Shown here piece by piece: positions 17,365 through 27,017 of a DNA stretch of 64,000 nucleotides. Both the position numbers and the translations under genes were made by a program. A model generated the notes under the pieces. It had not been told where the DNA came from, did not search any database, and saw nothing but the letters and a program-made list of their open reading frames with translations. Positions within the stretch are counted from its first letter, which is position 1. Each line of letters begins with the position of its first letter. This DNA is from Desulfofundulus thermosubterraneus DSM 16057 (GTDB taxonomy: Bacteria; Bacillota; Desulfotomaculia; Desulfotomaculales; Desulfovirgulaceae), in contig NZ_FQZM01000004.1 of the NCBI RefSeq assembly GCF_900142025.1, forward strand, positions 62,001 through 126,000, given 5' to 3'.

Positions 17365-18690
17365 ATGTCGTGCCGCGTTGGTATGGTCAGTCTGGGTTGT
17401 GCGAAAAACCTGGTGGATACGGAACTAATGTTGGGGCAGCTGGATGCGGCCGGATTTATCATCACCCCCCGTCCCGAAGAGGCGGATGTCCTGATCGTAA
17501 ATACCTGCGGTTTTATTACCCCCGCTAAGGAAGAATCCATCGACCAGATCCTGGATCTGGCACAGTACAAAAAAAGCGGGCGCTGCCGAGTGCTCCTGGT
17601 GACCGGTTGCCTGGCCCAGCGTTACCCCAGGGAATTGCTGGATGAAATGCCCGAAATCGACGGTGTTTTAGGTGCCGGAATGGTCAACCGGGTGGTGGAC
17701 GTGGTCCGGCGGGCTCTGGCCGGGGAGCGGGTTTTAGCCGTAGGGGAGCCCGGTTTTGATTATGATGCCGGCCTGCCCCGGATTAGAACCACGGGGGAGC
17801 ATACGGCCTATGTAAAAATTGCCGAAGGCTGCAGCAACTGCTGTACTTACTGCGCCATCCCCTCCATCCGGGGTCCTTATCGCAGCCGCACCCTGGAATC
17901 CATCCGGCAAGAGGTGGAAGCCCTGGCCGCTGGGGGGGTTAAAGAGGTTATCCTGGTGGCCCAGGATACTACTCGCTATGGTCTTGATCTTTACGGGGAG
18001 CGGAAGCTGGCCCCGCTATTGCGTTCCTTGAACGGGATATCCGGCATACGTTGGATCCGCGTGCTTTACGGCCATCCCGACGGGATTACCGATGAGTTGA
18101 TCGATGTTTTTTCATCTTGCGATAAAATCTGCCGTTATATCGATTTGCCCCTGCAGCACGCCAGTCCGGCAGTGCTCGCCCGCATGGGGCGGGGCGGTAG
18201 TGCCTCCAGGCTGCGGGAGCTCGTCCATAAACTGCGCCGGGCTATTCCCGGATTAACCCTGCGCACTACTTTCATGGTTGGTTTTCCGGGAGAAAAGGAA
18301 GAAGACTTTCAACAGCTGCTTGACTTTATGCGCGAAATGCGTTTTGAAAGGGCGGGAGTATTTAAATTCTGTGCCGAGGAAGGTACGCCGGCTGCTGTCA
18401 TGACCGGTCAAGTGCCGGAAGAAGTTAAAGAAGAGCGCTACCACAGGGCTATGGCTTTGCAACAGCAAATATCCCTGGAGCATAACCGTTCTATGGTGGG
18501 TAGCCTCGTGAGCGTTCTGGTGGAAGGGAAAAAGGGCAGCCATTATTTTGGCCGTACCGAGGCCGACGCCCCCGAAATAGACGGCCGGGTGTACTTTACC
18601 GCCGGCCGTGTAACTCCAAGCCCGGGTGATTTTGTGCTGGTAAAGATTACCCTGGCCCGTGAGTACGACTTGATGGGGGAGCTCGCATGA
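17365..18690 (+). CDS. rimO: Ribosomal protein uS12 methylthiotransferase RimO
   Basis: A radical SAM methylthiotransferase of 441 residues that adds a methylthio group to an Asp of ribosomal protein uS12. The N-terminal UPF0004 domain has GCAKNLVDTE and NTCGFI and the Cys of GCLAQRYP for the auxiliary cluster; the radical SAM core has CSNCCTYCAIP; a TRAM domain ends the chain. RimO is told from MiaB by the GCAKNLVD start. The start ATG 17365 lies after the terminator; a longer frame opening at 17275 runs through that hairpin. Its stop overlaps pgsA by four bases. Confidence 0.93.
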   Translation: MSCRVGMVSLGCAKNLVDTELMLGQLDAAGFIITPRPEEADVLIVNTCGFITPAKEESIDQILDLAQYKKSGRCRVLLVTGCLAQRYPRELLDEMPEIDGVLGAGMVNRVVDVVRRALAGERVLAVGEPGFDYDAGLPRIRTTGEHTAYVKIAEGCSNCCTYCAIPSIRGPYRSRTLESIRQEVEALAAGGVKEVILVAQDTTRYGLDLYGERKLAPLLRSLNGISGIRWIRVLYGHPDGITDELIDVFSSCDKICRYIDLPLQHASPAVLARMGRGGSASRLRELVHKLRRAIPGLTLRTTFMVGFPGEKEEDFQQLLDFMREMRFERAGVFKFCAEEGTPAAVMTGQVPEEVKEERYHRAMALQQQISLEHNRSMVGSLVSVLVEGKKGSHYFGRTEADAPEIDGRVYFTAGRVTPSPGDFVLVKITLAREYDLMGELA

Positions 18691-19232
18691 ATTTGCCCAA
18701 CCGTTTAACCCTGGCCAGGATTTTTTTGATTCCTATTTTTATAACGGTGGTATCTCTCCAGGTGCCCTACGGGGATTATGTGGCTGCTATCGTTTTTATT
18801 TTAGCCGCGAGCACCGATGGTTTGGACGGGTACCTTGCCAGAAAACGCCAGCTGGTTACCCGGTTGGGCAAGCTAATGGATCCCCTGGCGGACAAGCTTT
18901 TGGTTTCCAGTGCCTTGATTTCCCTGGTTGAACTGCACCGTTTGCCCGGTTGGGTGGCCATGATTATTATCGGGCGGGAATTTGCCATTACGGGATTGCG
19001 CTCCTTGATGGCCGCCGAGGGCACCGTTCTCGGGGCCAGCATCCTGGGTAAGTTCAAGACCATCACTCAGATTGTAGCTATTGTAGCCCTCCTTTTACAG
19101 GATTCTCCCTTCAACGTTGTTCGCTTAACCCCCGGGAATCTGGCCATGTGGGTAGCTATTGCCTTTACCATCTGGTCGGGGTTGGACTACCTTAACCGGG
19201 GCTGGAGTGTCCTGAAAAAAGGCGGTTTTTAG
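18687..19232 (+). CDS. pgsA: Phosphatidylglycerophosphate synthase
   Basis: CDP-diacylglycerol--glycerol-3-phosphate transferase, the committed step to phosphatidylglycerol and cardiolipin. The 181-residue protein has about four to five membrane segments and the full CDP-alcohol transferase signature: DG-x2-G-x-LAR, then G (RLGKLMD) and the two Asp of MDPLADK, near residues 44-68. The ATG overlaps the rimO stop (ATGA), so the two are translationally coupled. The place before cinA-recA is conserved in many Firmicutes. Confidence 0.95.
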   Translation: MNLPNRLTLARIFLIPIFITVVSLQVPYGDYVAAIVFILAASTDGLDGYLARKRQLVTRLGKLMDPLADKLLVSSALISLVELHRLPGWVAMIIIGREFAITGLRSLMAAEGTVLGASILGKFKTITQIVAIVALLLQDSPFNVVRLTPGNLAMWVAIAFTIWSGLDYLNRGWSVLKKGGF

Positions 19233-19307
19233 CCGGATTTTTCCTGACATACGTAACCTTTCTTTTGTGTTATATTTACACTGAAACTCATTGAAGGGAT
19301 CGGATAT

Positions 19308-19853
19308 ATGCAGTGGTATGGGTGGCGTATTCCAATTATCCTGGCAGCGCTGCTGGTTGGCCTTTCCTTTTTCTTTGCCGTCCAATGGCTCTATGACCGT
19401 TACAACTATCAGGAGCCCCTGTCCAGGGTTCTGGAGGCCGATGGGGCGGTCCAAACCTTTTCCATCGAAAAACAGGATGGGGTATTTATAATTACCGTGC
19501 GGTTAAAGGATACGGTTGACCTGGGTGAAACCTACCGGAGGTTGAAGAAATCGATCCAGGGTGTGCTGGGTCGCCACCCCTTTACCCTGGAATTAAAGGA
19601 TAACCGGGATCAGGAGCTAAAAAAAGCTTTTTATTATAGCCAGTTTGCCCTTTATGAGGCCCAGATACGGGGCAATTACCGGGAGATGGTGCGTTACATT
19701 GAAGACCGCGCAGCGTCAGTAGGGGCGGAAACCGTTATTTCCCTCGATGAGGAAAATATATACGTGCACATGAAACACCGGGACCGCCATCTTTATGCAG
19801 TGATCCCCCGCAGGGCCGCTTTGAACCCGGAAGCCGCCGGTGCACCCCGGTAG
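19308..19853 (+). CDS. Membrane-anchored protein of unknown function
   Basis: A 181-residue protein with one N-terminal membrane anchor (IPIILAALLVGLSFFFAVQW, residues about 8-27) and a mixed alpha/beta outer part. The segment FIITVRLKDTVDLGETYRRL followed by helices resembles a small ferredoxin-like fold, but I recognise no named family. ATG 19308 has AAGGGAT about 7 bases ahead. It stands 75 bases after pgsA and 133 before the FtsH-like gene. Confidence 0.7.
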   Translation: MQWYGWRIPIILAALLVGLSFFFAVQWLYDRYNYQEPLSRVLEADGAVQTFSIEKQDGVFIITVRLKDTVDLGETYRRLKKSIQGVLGRHPFTLELKDNRDQELKKAFYYSQFALYEAQIRGNYREMVRYIEDRAASVGAETVISLDEENIYVHMKHRDRHLYAVIPRRAALNPEAAGAPR

Positions 19854-19918
19854 GGAGTGGTTTGTCACATCCTCTCCAACTGTGGCATAGATTACCTGGC
19901 CGGTCTTTACCTTATCTG

Positions 19919-19927
19919 TGATATAAT
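19919..19927 (+). promoter_or_regulatory. Possible extended -10 promoter of the FtsH-like gene
   Basis: TGA followed by TATAAT (19922-19927), 60 bases before the ATG; no convincing -35 box. Confidence 0.4.
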
Positions 19928-19986
19928 AAAAATGTTCTGACCAAGAAACTTGCCGGTTGATCAGCTAACTGAAGGGAAGGTATTTC

Positions 19987-21465
19987 ATGTTGAAGGAAAT
20001 TGGCCTGGGTTTGGTTCTGGCCGGTATCCTTTTCCTGCTCATTAACGGCCATGATGTAACTCCCCTGATCTTTGTGGGTGCGGCCGGGGCAGGTTTATAT
20101 TATGTGGCCCGGTCCCGCGGCTTGCTGACCCGCAACTTTGCAGGCGAACAGGTGATTTCCCGGCAAGAGGTTTCCTTTGCCGATATCGGCGGTCAGGCGG
20201 CGGCCATTCAGGAGTTGCGCGAGGCCCTTGATTTTATTAAAAACTATCACCATATTCAGAAGCTGGGCATCAGGCCTTTAAAGGGTATATTGTTGACGGG
20301 GCCGCCCGGCACGGGAAAAACCCTGCTGGCCCGGGCAGCGGCCAGCTATACAGATGCCGCCTTTGTGGCCTGCAGCGGTTCGGAATTTATCGAAATGTAT
20401 GCGGGGGTGGGCGCCCAGCGGGTAAGGCGCCTTTTTCAGACGGCCCGGGAAAGCGCGTTGAGGCAGGGCAAGAAGCATGCCCTGATCTTTATTGACGAGA
20501 TCGATATTCTCGGAGCAAAGCGCGGCCAAACCACCAGCCACCACGAATATGATCAGACTCTCAACCAGTTGCTGGTGGAGATGGATGGCCTGAAGGTGGA
20601 TGATAAGGTGCAGGTGCTGGTGGTGGCGGCTACCAACCGGGTGGATATGCTGGACCCTGCTCTGCTGAGGCCCGGCCGCTTTGACCGCCAGGTAAGGGTG
20701 GAACTGCCGGACAAGCAGGGAAGATTGGAAATTCTGAAGCTGCACACCAAAAATAAACCCCTGGCAACAGATGTTTCCCTGGAGGATCTGGCCAAGGAAA
20801 CCTTCGGTTTCAGCGGTGCCCACCTGGAGAGCCTGGCCAATGAGGCAGCCATTCTGGCCATGCGCGAGGGTTGTGAAGTCATCCACCAGCGGCATTTCCA
20901 CGAAGCGGTGGATAAGGTTATGATGGGCGACCGGCTGGATCGTAGGCCCGCCCCGGCCGAGTTGAGGCGGGTGGCCATCCACGAAACCGGTCATGCCCTC
21001 TTGAGCGAGTTGGTAAGAAGTGGTTCCGTATCCACCCTGACCATAACTCCCCGGGGGCAAGCCCTGGGTTACATGCGCCAGATTCCTGAAGACGACACCT
21101 ATTTGTATACCAGAGATTACCTGGAGAATCAGATTGCTGTCATGCTGGCTGGAGCGGTGGCCGAGGAACTGATCCTGGGCAATCGCAGTACCGGCGCCGG
21201 CAACGATTTCCGGGAGGCCACCCGCGTGGCGGAGCAAATTATTAGAAACGGCATGTCCCGTCTGGGTGTGGTTGATGTGGATAGTCTCCCCGGCGGCTTG
21301 CGTTACCGGGTGCTTACGGAAATCTTACGGTCCCAGGAGGAACGGGTGCGTTCCTACCTGAGTGAAAAGCGGAGTGTCCTGGAACGGGTGGCTCAGTTGC
21401 TTTTAGAACAGGAAAAGGTTACCGGCGAGGAGTTCCGTAGTTTGATCAACCAGCCGGCTGCATAA
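19987..21465 (+). CDS. FtsH-like membrane AAA+ metalloprotease
   Basis: A 492-residue protein with two N-terminal hydrophobic segments (residues about 5-42), an AAA+ domain with Walker A GPPGTGKT, Walker B LIFIDEID and second-region-of-homology [19 protein letters not shown], and an M41 peptidase domain with zinc motif HETGH and the third ligand Asp in [11 protein letters not shown]. It is shorter than housekeeping FtsH (about 600-650 residues) because the large external loop between the two membrane segments is missing. It is thus an FtsH relative, likely quality control at the inner face of the membrane or a sporulation-linked protease. The true FtsH of the cell should be elsewhere. ATG 19987 follows GAAGGGAAGG. 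Confidence 0.85.
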   Translation: MLKEIGLGLVLAGILFLLINGHDVTPLIFVGAAGAGLYYVARSRGLLTRNFAGEQVISRQEVSFADIGGQAAAIQELREALDFIKNYHHIQKLGIRPLKGILLTGPPGTGKTLLARAAASYTDAAFVACSGSEFIEMYAGVGAQRVRRLFQTARESALRQGKKHALIFIDEIDILGAKRGQTTSHHEYDQTLNQLLVEMDGLKVDDKVQVLVVAATNRVDMLDPALLRPGRFDRQVRVELPDKQGRLEILKLHTKNKPLATDVSLEDLAKETFGFSGAHLESLANEAAILAMREGCEVIHQRHFHEAVDKVMMGDRLDRRPAPAELRRVAIHETGHALLSELVRSGSVSTLTITPRGQALGYMRQIPEDDTYLYTRDYLENQIAVMLAGAVAEELILGNRSTGAGNDFREATRVAEQIIRNGMSRLGVVDVDSLPGGLRYRVLTEILRSQEERVRSYLSEKRSVLERVAQLLLEQEKVTGEEFRSLINQPAA

Positions 21466-21472
21466 CAGGGGA

Positions 21473-21581
21473 GGTAAATATTCAGTAAAATCGGTATAAT
21501 GAGGATGCGGTGCTGTCGGCGCGGAGCACTGGAGTGAGCGGGGACAGCGCCGCATCCAACCGGGTTCACCGAATATTTACC
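21473..21581. repeat. Nested inverted-repeat element before cinA
   Basis: Outer arms GGTAAATATTC (21473-21483) and GAATATTTACC (21571-21581) are perfect. Inside, GGATGCGG-T-GCTGTC (21503-21517) pairs with GACAGC-G-CCGCATCC (21543-21557). A TATAAT hexamer lies at 21495-21500. A 109-bp double palindrome in a 272-base gap is more than a terminator needs; it could be a miniature mobile element or a structured leader of cinA. Confidence 0.6.
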
Positions 21582-21610
21582 AGGGGAGACAAAGGGGCAA
21601 ATTTGATGGA

Positions 21611-21635
21611 GGGGAGGTCGCCTTCTGACCTCCCC
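21611..21635. other. Perfect hairpin in cinA leader
   Basis: GGGGAGGTC and GACCTCCCC, 9 bp perfect, loop of seven. TTTTT follows 10 bases later (after GTACTACA), so it is not a standard terminator but could attenuate. Confidence 0.4.
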
Positions 21636-21737
21636 GTACTACATTTTTCCGGGTCCGGCAGGGTTTCGAGAGGTCCTGGCGAAAAGATAAATGAAGGGGA
21701 GGCAAGCAGGAAGAGGAAAGAGCAAGGAAGTGAACAG

Positions 21738-22979
21738 ATGCAGGCCGAGCTAATTTTCACCGGTACCGAATTGCTTTTAGGAGAGGTCTTGAATACCCAT
21801 GCCCAGTACCTGGGCCGGCAAATGGCGGCCTATGGGATTGAGGTTATCCTGCACACCACCGTGGGTGATAACTGGGACCGGTTGGCCGAGGTCTTTGAAG
21901 CCGCCCTGAAAAGGGCGGATCTAATCATTATTACTGGCGGTCTGGGTTCCACCACCGATGACCTGACCAAGGATACAGTTGCCCGGGTGCTGGGGTTGCC
22001 CATGCTACTCGATGAGCCGACACTGCAGTGGCTCCGGGAGTTCATGGCCCGGCGGGGGGCATCCTTGTCCGAAAGTATGGCCAGACAGGCCTACTTCCCC
22101 GCAGGGGCCAAAGTGTTGCCCAATCCTGCAGGCACCGCCCCGGGGGCCCTGCTGGAACACCAGGGCAAGGTAGTTATCCTTCTTCCCGGTCCGCCGCGGG
22201 AACTAAAGGCCATGTTTGAGGCTTCGGTGGTTCCCTACCTGGCTTCCCTGAGCAACCCGGGGATGGTTACCCGCACCAGATTGCTCAAGGTGACCGGTAT
22301 CTCCGAATCGGAGGTTCAGGAGCTGATCGGCGACCTGGGGGGACAGGGCAACCCCGGAATAGCTTACCTGGCCAAGCCCGGCGAAGTACATGTGCGCATC
22401 AGCGCTCAGGCCGCCAACGGTGCTGTCGCTGACCAAATGATCAGCGGGTTGCTAGAGAAGGTGCGGGAACGGTTGGCTGGTTACCTTTTTGGGATGGATG
22501 ACGACGTTCTGGAGGAGGTGGTGGGACGGTTGCTGGCTCAAAAGGGCTTGACCTGCGCCCTGGCGGAATCCTGTACCGGTGGATTGGTGGCCGCCCGCTT
22601 AACCTCTATACCCGGCAGTTCCGCATATTTTTGGGGCAGCATCGTAGCTTACGATAACCGGGTGAAGGAAAAAGTCCTGGGTGTTCCGGCTGAGACTCTT
22701 GAAGTCCACGGTGCCGTAAGCCGGCAAACTGCCGTAGCCATGGCTGAAGGAGTAAGATCTCTTACCGGGACACATTTGGGGCTGTCCATTACGGGTATTG
22801 CCGGGCCTGGCGGGGGTACCCCGGCCAAACCGGTGGGTCTGACGTATATCGCCCTGGCTGCCGCTGACGGTACCAGCTGCCGGGAATTTCACTTTCCCGG
22901 CCACCGTCAGGCGGTAAGACAGGGGGCGGCCAATGCCGCCCTGAACATGATCCGCCTGTATTTACTGGACCGGCCCTAG
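21738..22979 (+). CDS. cinA: CinA family protein: nicotinamide mononucleotide deamidase
   Basis: 413 residues. The N-terminal MoCF-like (COG1058) domain starts AELIFTGTELLLGEVLNTHA and is an ADP-ribose pyrophosphatase in studied members. The C-terminal PncC domain (CALAESCTGGLVAARLTS, ITGIAGPGGG) deamidates NMN in pyridine nucleotide salvage. ATG 21738 has AAGGAAGTGA 7 bases before it; the frame is open back to 21510 but that stretch runs through the palindromes. cinA next to recA is a conserved Firmicute arrangement. Its stop overlaps the convergent azlD stop by four bases. Confidence 0.93.
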   Translation: MQAELIFTGTELLLGEVLNTHAQYLGRQMAAYGIEVILHTTVGDNWDRLAEVFEAALKRADLIIITGGLGSTTDDLTKDTVARVLGLPMLLDEPTLQWLREFMARRGASLSESMARQAYFPAGAKVLPNPAGTAPGALLEHQGKVVILLPGPPRELKAMFEASVVPYLASLSNPGMVTRTRLLKVTGISESEVQELIGDLGGQGNPGIAYLAKPGEVHVRISAQAANGAVADQMISGLLEKVRERLAGYLFGMDDDVLEEVVGRLLAQKGLTCALAESCTGGLVAARLTSIPGSSAYFWGSIVAYDNRVKEKVLGVPAETLEVHGAVSRQTAVAMAEGVRSLTGTHLGLSITGIAGPGGGTPAKPVGLTYIALAAADGTSCREFHFPGHRQAVRQGAANAALNMIRLYLLDRP

Positions 22980-23296
22980 CCCAGGGCATTGAAAAGGGCC
23001 ATGGAGGCCACGCCTGTCAGCAGGGTGAAAAGTAAGCTTCTGGTTTTGACGGCTACCAGAAAGGTGGGGATGGCGGCCAGGAGGTTCTTGTTCTCCAGTG
23101 TTAGTGCCGGCACCCCCCCGTTGAGAAATATTTCCGGGGCAACCAGGGCCGCTAGTACGGCTACCGGTACGTAACCCAGCCACCTGGCCCAGAGCGAAGG
23201 GATCCGGACCCGGCTTAAAAGTAAGAGCGGGGTCACTCGAAACAGGTAGTTTAACGCGGCGATACCGAGGATGATCGCCCAGACGGTTTGTTCCAT
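22976..23296 (-). CDS. azlD: Branched-chain amino acid exporter subunit AzlD
   Basis: A 106-residue protein with four hydrophobic segments ([61 protein letters not shown]). AzlD works with AzlC to export branched-chain amino acids or analogues. The start ATG at 23296 lies inside the end of azlC, an overlap of 46 bases in another frame; a longer frame opening at 23353 lacks a ribosome site. It converges on cinA with a four-base overlap and no terminator between. Confidence 0.88.
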   Translation of the reverse strand: MEQTVWAIILGIAALNYLFRVTPLLLLSRVRIPSLWARWLGYVPVAVLAALVAPEIFLNGGVPALTLENKNLLAAIPTFLVAVKTRSLLFTLLTGVASMALFNALG

Positions 23297-23964
23297 TTTT
23301 CCATCAACACCCCCACTGTAGCGGCCAGGATAGTGGCCACAATGATATTCCATCCGCCGCTGATCATGGTGGCCACCACGACCGAAACCAACCCGGCCAG
23401 GCAGGCTACCATGATGGTGATATTATTTTTCAACTGTATGATTAACAGGCTGATGAACATAGCCGTGAGGGCAAAGTTAAGCCCCCAGCGGGCGGTAGCG
23501 CCCAGCAGCGTGCCCAGTATTCCACCCGCCGCACTACCTCCCACCCAGGCCAGGTGGGCGGTGACGAACAAACCGGTGAGGTACCACCGGTTTGGGGGCT
23601 TTTCGCCCACCCGGCCTAAAGCCACGGCGTAAGTTTCATCGGTGATCCCGTGGGCCAGGAAAGAGAGCGCGGGGGCAGTCATACGGGAAAGATGGGGTGC
23701 CAGGGAGGCGCTTAAGAGTATCAGACGGGAATTGACCAGCATAACTGTGGCCATAATGCCGGCCGGGGCCGCCCCGGCGCCCAGCATGCCCACGGCTATA
23801 AACTGGGCCGAGCCGGAATAGATCATTAAAGACATGGACAGCACCTGACCAAGGGAAAGGTTGCTGGAGCGGGCCAGCACTCCGAAGGTCATAGCCAGGG
23901 GGAGGTAGCCCAGCACAATAGGCAGGGCGTCTTTGACCCCCCTCAGGAAATGTCTTTTGTTCAT
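23251..23964 (-). CDS. azlC: Branched-chain amino acid exporter subunit AzlC
   Basis: A 237-residue membrane protein of the AzlC family. It starts with the family pattern [20 protein letters not shown], followed by [13 protein letters not shown] and [12 protein letters not shown], and has about five to six membrane segments. With AzlD it forms the exporter known from 4-azaleucine resistance in B. subtilis. The ribosome site AGGAGAGGACAGG precedes the ATG at 23964. The pair breaks the cinA-recA neighbourhood and lies on the opposite strand, so it is probably an insertion. Confidence 0.92.
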   Translation of the reverse strand: MNKRHFLRGVKDALPIVLGYLPLAMTFGVLARSSNLSLGQVLSMSLMIYSGSAQFIAVGMLGAGAAPAGIMATVMLVNSRLILLSASLAPHLSRMTAPALSFLAHGITDETYAVALGRVGEKPPNRWYLTGLFVTAHLAWVGGSAAGGILGTLLGATARWGLNFALTAMFISLLIIQLKNNITIMVACLAGLVSVVVATMISGGWNIIVATILAATVGVLMEKWNKPSGRSSSVSPR

Positions 23965-24079
23965 TTTTTACCTGTCCTCTCCTTTCCGCACGATTATAAT
24001 AATAATCCATCACGTTAGTTTTGACCAGGCCTTTATGGCCGGGCCCGCGGGTACTTACTTTTTTAAGGTGGTGTTGGGA

Positions 24080-25111
24080 ATGTCCAATGAGAGATTAAAG
24101 GTCCTGGAAGCGACCTTAAGTAAGATTGAGCAGAATTTCGGTAAAGGGGCCATCATGAGACTGGGCGAGACCGCCAGGCTCAACGTGGAGGTGATTCCCA
24201 CCGGTGCCCTGTCCCTGGATATTGCCCTGGGGGTGGGTGGGGTGCCCCGGGGCCGGGTGGTGGAAATCTTCGGCCCGGAGTCTTCGGGTAAGACTACCGT
24301 AGCCCTGCACATCATCGCCGAAGCCCAGAAAGCCGGCGGCATAGCAGCTTTTATTGATGCGGAACACGCCCTGGATCCGGTTTACGCCAAAAACCTGGGG
24401 GTGGATATTGAAAATCTGCTGGTGTCCCAGCCCGATACCGGCGAGCAGGCCCTGGAGATCTGTGAGGCGCTGGTACGGAGTGGTGCTATCGACGTGGTGG
24501 TCATCGACTCGGTGGCGGCCCTGGTGCCAAAGGCGGAAATTGAAGGGGAAATGGGCGAGCTCCAGGTCGGCCTGCAGGCCCGCCTGATGTCCCAGGCCCT
24601 GCGCAAACTAACCGGTGCCATCAGTAAATCCCGTACCACGGCCATTTTTATCAACCAGTTACGGGAAAAGGTGGGCGTGATGTTTGGCAATCCTGAGACC
24701 ACACCTGGCGGCAGGGCGCTAAAGTTTTACGCTTCCGTACGCCTGGAGGTGCGCAAGCTGGAAGCATTAAAGCAGGGTTCAGATATCATTGGCTGCCGGA
24801 CCCGGGTGAAGGTAGTCAAAAATAAGCTGGCTCCGCCCTTCAAACAAGCAGATTTTGATATCATGTACGGTATGGGGATTTCCAGGGAGGGGACGCTTTT
24901 GGATCTGGCCACGGAGATGAAGATAGTCACCAAAAGCGGCACCTGGTATTCTTACGGAGAGGAACGGCTGGGACAGGGCCGGGAGAATGTGAAGGAATAT
25001 TTGCGGGATCACCCTGAGGTAGCCCGGGAAATTGAGCAAAAAATCCGTCAGCAACTGCAGATGGGCGGCATTAAGATGCCTTCAGCAGGGGATCAACCCA
25101 CGGGAGAGTAA
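24080..25111 (+). CDS. recA: Recombinase RecA
   Basis: 343 residues. ATP-dependent strand exchange in homologous recombination and coprotease in the SOS response. Walker [10 protein letters not shown] (near residue 66), Walker [11 protein letters not shown], the L1/L2 loop regions ([42 protein letters not shown]) are all intact. ATG 24080 is 6 bases after AAGGTGGTG; the open frame back to 23933 runs across the divergent azlC leader. I looked for a Firmicute LexA box (GAAC-N4-GTTC) in 23965-24079 and saw none, so SOS control may lie elsewhere or be absent. Confidence 0.97.
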   Translation: MSNERLKVLEATLSKIEQNFGKGAIMRLGETARLNVEVIPTGALSLDIALGVGGVPRGRVVEIFGPESSGKTTVALHIIAEAQKAGGIAAFIDAEHALDPVYAKNLGVDIENLLVSQPDTGEQALEICEALVRSGAIDVVVIDSVAALVPKAEIEGEMGELQVGLQARLMSQALRKLTGAISKSRTTAIFINQLREKVGVMFGNPETTPGGRALKFYASVRLEVRKLEALKQGSDIIGCRTRVKVVKNKLAPPFKQADFDIMYGMGISREGTLLDLATEMKIVTKSGTWYSYGEERLGQGRENVKEYLRDHPEVAREIEQKIRQQLQMGGIKMPSAGDQPTGE

Positions 25112-25173
25112 TATTTGAACCGCCGGGATGTTAACAGCAAGTTATGTTGCCCGTTGCCAGTGAGGGTTCAACC

Positions 25174-25202
25174 TTGACATTCTCTAATAAAAAATATAGA
25201 AT
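25174..25202 (+). promoter_or_regulatory. Near-consensus sigma-A promoter after recA
   Basis: TTGACA (25174-25179), 17-base spacer, TAGAAT (25197-25202): eleven of twelve consensus bases. It points to a transcript starting near 25209 that contains no ORF before an intrinsic terminator at 25368-25393. Confidence 0.8.
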
Positions 25203-25208
25203 TAACGT

Positions 25209-25393
25209 TGGGAGAAAATAGAATTGGTTACTACTGGTACGGGTTTGAAATAGATACAACCTTCTCAAAGGGGAAGGACATAACCTCAAGAATAACCTCT
25301 AAAAAAGAGGTTTAAGGGGTTTTTCTGCCCGTGACCGAAAACAAAAAGTAGTACCGATTCTTTTTCTACCGAGTTTGACTCGGTCTTTTTTTT
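25209..25393 (+). ncRNA. Structured small RNA candidate, 6S-like
   Basis: About 185 nucleotides from promoter to terminator. The 5' end (25213-25234, AGAAAATAGAATTGGTTACTAC) pairs with 25348-25367 near the 3' end through about 20 pairs with two single-base bulges; next inward GGTACGGG (25236-25243) pairs with CCCGTGACC (25328-25336). The centre holds CCTTCTC/GGGAAGG and a two-part hairpin in which AACCTCT (25294-25300) pairs with AGAGGTT (25306-25312) and a preceding AACCTC can pair with GGGGTT. A long closing stem, wide central bubble and apical hairpin, at this length, is the plan of 6S RNA, which binds housekeeping RNA polymerase. No coding frame of use is seen in 25112-25478. The 6S assignment is inference; an rny leader is the alternative. 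Confidence 0.5.
25368..25393 (+). terminator. Rho-independent terminator of the small RNA
   Basis: ACCGAGT (25368-25374), loop TTG, ACTCGGT (25378-25384), C, then eight T (25386-25393). Confidence 0.85.
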
Positions 25394-25478
25394 GTATACC
25401 TGTAGCATCCCGGCAGGCCCGGTAGGCTAAAAAGCTGGGGATGCCTGCAGGGAGCATGCGTTAAGGAGGTGAGATAAT

Positions 25479-27017
25479 TTGCAAGCCATTACCGTAGTCG
25501 TAATAGTGAGCGCTGCAGTGGTTGCTTTTGCCATTGGGTATCTGGTTCGCAAATACCTGGTAGAGGCTAAGCTTGCTTCGGCCGAAACTGAAGCCAGGAA
25601 GATAATAGAAGAGGCAGAAAAGGCTGCAGAGGCAAAAAAACGGGAAGCTATCCTTGAGGCTAAAGAAGAGGTCTTGCGGTTACGGAATGAGATGGAGAGG
25701 GAGAACAAGGAGCGCCGGTCCGAACTGCAGCGTTTGGAGCGGCGGTTGCTGCAAAAGGAAGAAACCCTCGACCGCAAAATAGAGTCTATTGAACGCAAGG
25801 AAGAAGCTCTTAACCGCAAGGAAGCAGAGGTTGAAAGTCTAAAAGCACGTTTAAGCGAGATTTATCAACAACAGGTTAGCGAACTTGAACGGATCTCGGG
25901 GCTGACTTCAGAGGAAGCACGTCAGCAGCTACTTGCCGGCATTGAAAAGGAAGTGCAACATGAAGCCGCCCTGATGATCAAGGATGTGGAAAACAAGGCC
26001 CGGGAGGAGGCGGAAAGGCGCGCCCGGGAGATTATTTCCCTGGCCATTCAGCGGTGTGCCGCAGATCACGTCACCGAAACTACGGTGGCAGTCATTCCCC
26101 TGCCCAGCGATGAGATGAAGGGGCGCATCATTGGCCGGGAAGGGCGCAATATTCGCGCTTTTGAAACTCTAACCGGGATCGATTTAATTATCGACGACAC
26201 TCCGGAAGCGGTAATCCTGTCGGGGTTTGATCCCATCCGGCGGGAAATTGCCCGTATTGCCCTGGAAAAGCTCATCGTTGACGGGCGCATCCACCCCGCT
26301 CGGATTGAAGAAATGGTGGAGAAGGCCCGCAAGGAAGTAGAAGCCCAAATTCGCGAGGCCGGGGAACAGGCTACCTTCGAAACCGGGGTGCACGGTTTGC
26401 ATCCCGAGCTAATTACCCTTTTAGGACGTTTAAAATTCCGCACTAGCTACGGGCAAAACGTTCTCAAACACTCCATTGAAGTGGCCCACCTGGCCGGACT
26501 GATGGCCGCTGAGTTGGGTGTGGACGCACAAATAGCCAAACGGGCCGGTTTGTTGCACGACATCGGCAAGGCGGTGGACCACGAGGTAGAGGGTCCCCAC
26601 GTATCCATTGGTGTGGAGCTGGCCAAAAAGTACCGCGAGCATCCCGAAGTGATCAACGCCATTGCTGCTCACCATGGGGATCAGGAGGCGCAGACCATTA
26701 CTGCGGTGCTGGTACAGGCGGCCGATGCCATATCGGCGGCCCGGCCGGGTGCCCGGCGGGAAACCTTGGAGGCCTATATCAAGAGGCTGCAGAAGCTGGA
26801 AGAGATCGCCGGTTCCTTTGAGGGTGTGGAAAAATGCTATGCCATCCAGGCAGGGCGGGAGATCAGGATTATGGTTAAGCCGGATAAGGTAGATGACCTG
26901 GGGGCCGTCCGCCTGAGCCGGGAAATTGCCAAGAAAATTGAAAAAGAGCTGGATTACCCGGGTCAGATTAAGGTGACCATTATACGGGAAACCCGGGTGG
27001 TGGAGTACGCGAAATGA
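25479..27017 (+). CDS. rny: Ribonuclease Y
   Basis: A 512-residue membrane-anchored endoribonuclease that starts the decay of many mRNAs in Firmicutes. One N-terminal membrane segment (residues about 3-20), a coiled coil rich in Glu/Lys/Arg to about residue 190, a KH domain with [15 protein letters not shown], and an HD domain with [10 protein letters not shown] and [15 protein letters not shown] 25479 follows AAGGAGGTGA by 7 bases. recA-rny-ymdB-spoVS is the order in B. subtilis. A terminator follows. Confidence 0.96.
   Translation: MQAITVVVIVSAAVVAFAIGYLVRKYLVEAKLASAETEARKIIEEAEKAAEAKKREAILEAKEEVLRLRNEMERENKERRSELQRLERRLLQKEETLDRKIESIERKEEALNRKEAEVESLKARLSEIYQQQVSELERISGLTSEEARQQLLAGIEKEVQHEAALMIKDVENKAREEAERRAREIISLAIQRCAADHVTETTVAVIPLPSDEMKGRIIGREGRNIRAFETLTGIDLIIDDTPEAVILSGFDPIRREIARIALEKLIVDGRIHPARIEEMVEKARKEVEAQIREAGEQATFETGVHGLHPELITLLGRLKFRTSYGQNVLKHSIEVAHLAGLMAAELGVDAQIAKRAGLLHDIGKAVDHEVEGPHVSIGVELAKKYREHPEVINAIAAHHGDQEAQTITAVLVQAADAISAARPGARRETLEAYIKRLQKLEEIAGSFEGVEKCYAIQAGREIRIMVKPDKVDDLGAVRLSREIAKKIEKELDYPGQIKVTIIRETRVVEYAK

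Noticed and set aside
23965..24079. LexA/SOS box in front of recA
   Set aside because: I looked for GAAC-N4-GTTC and close variants and found none.
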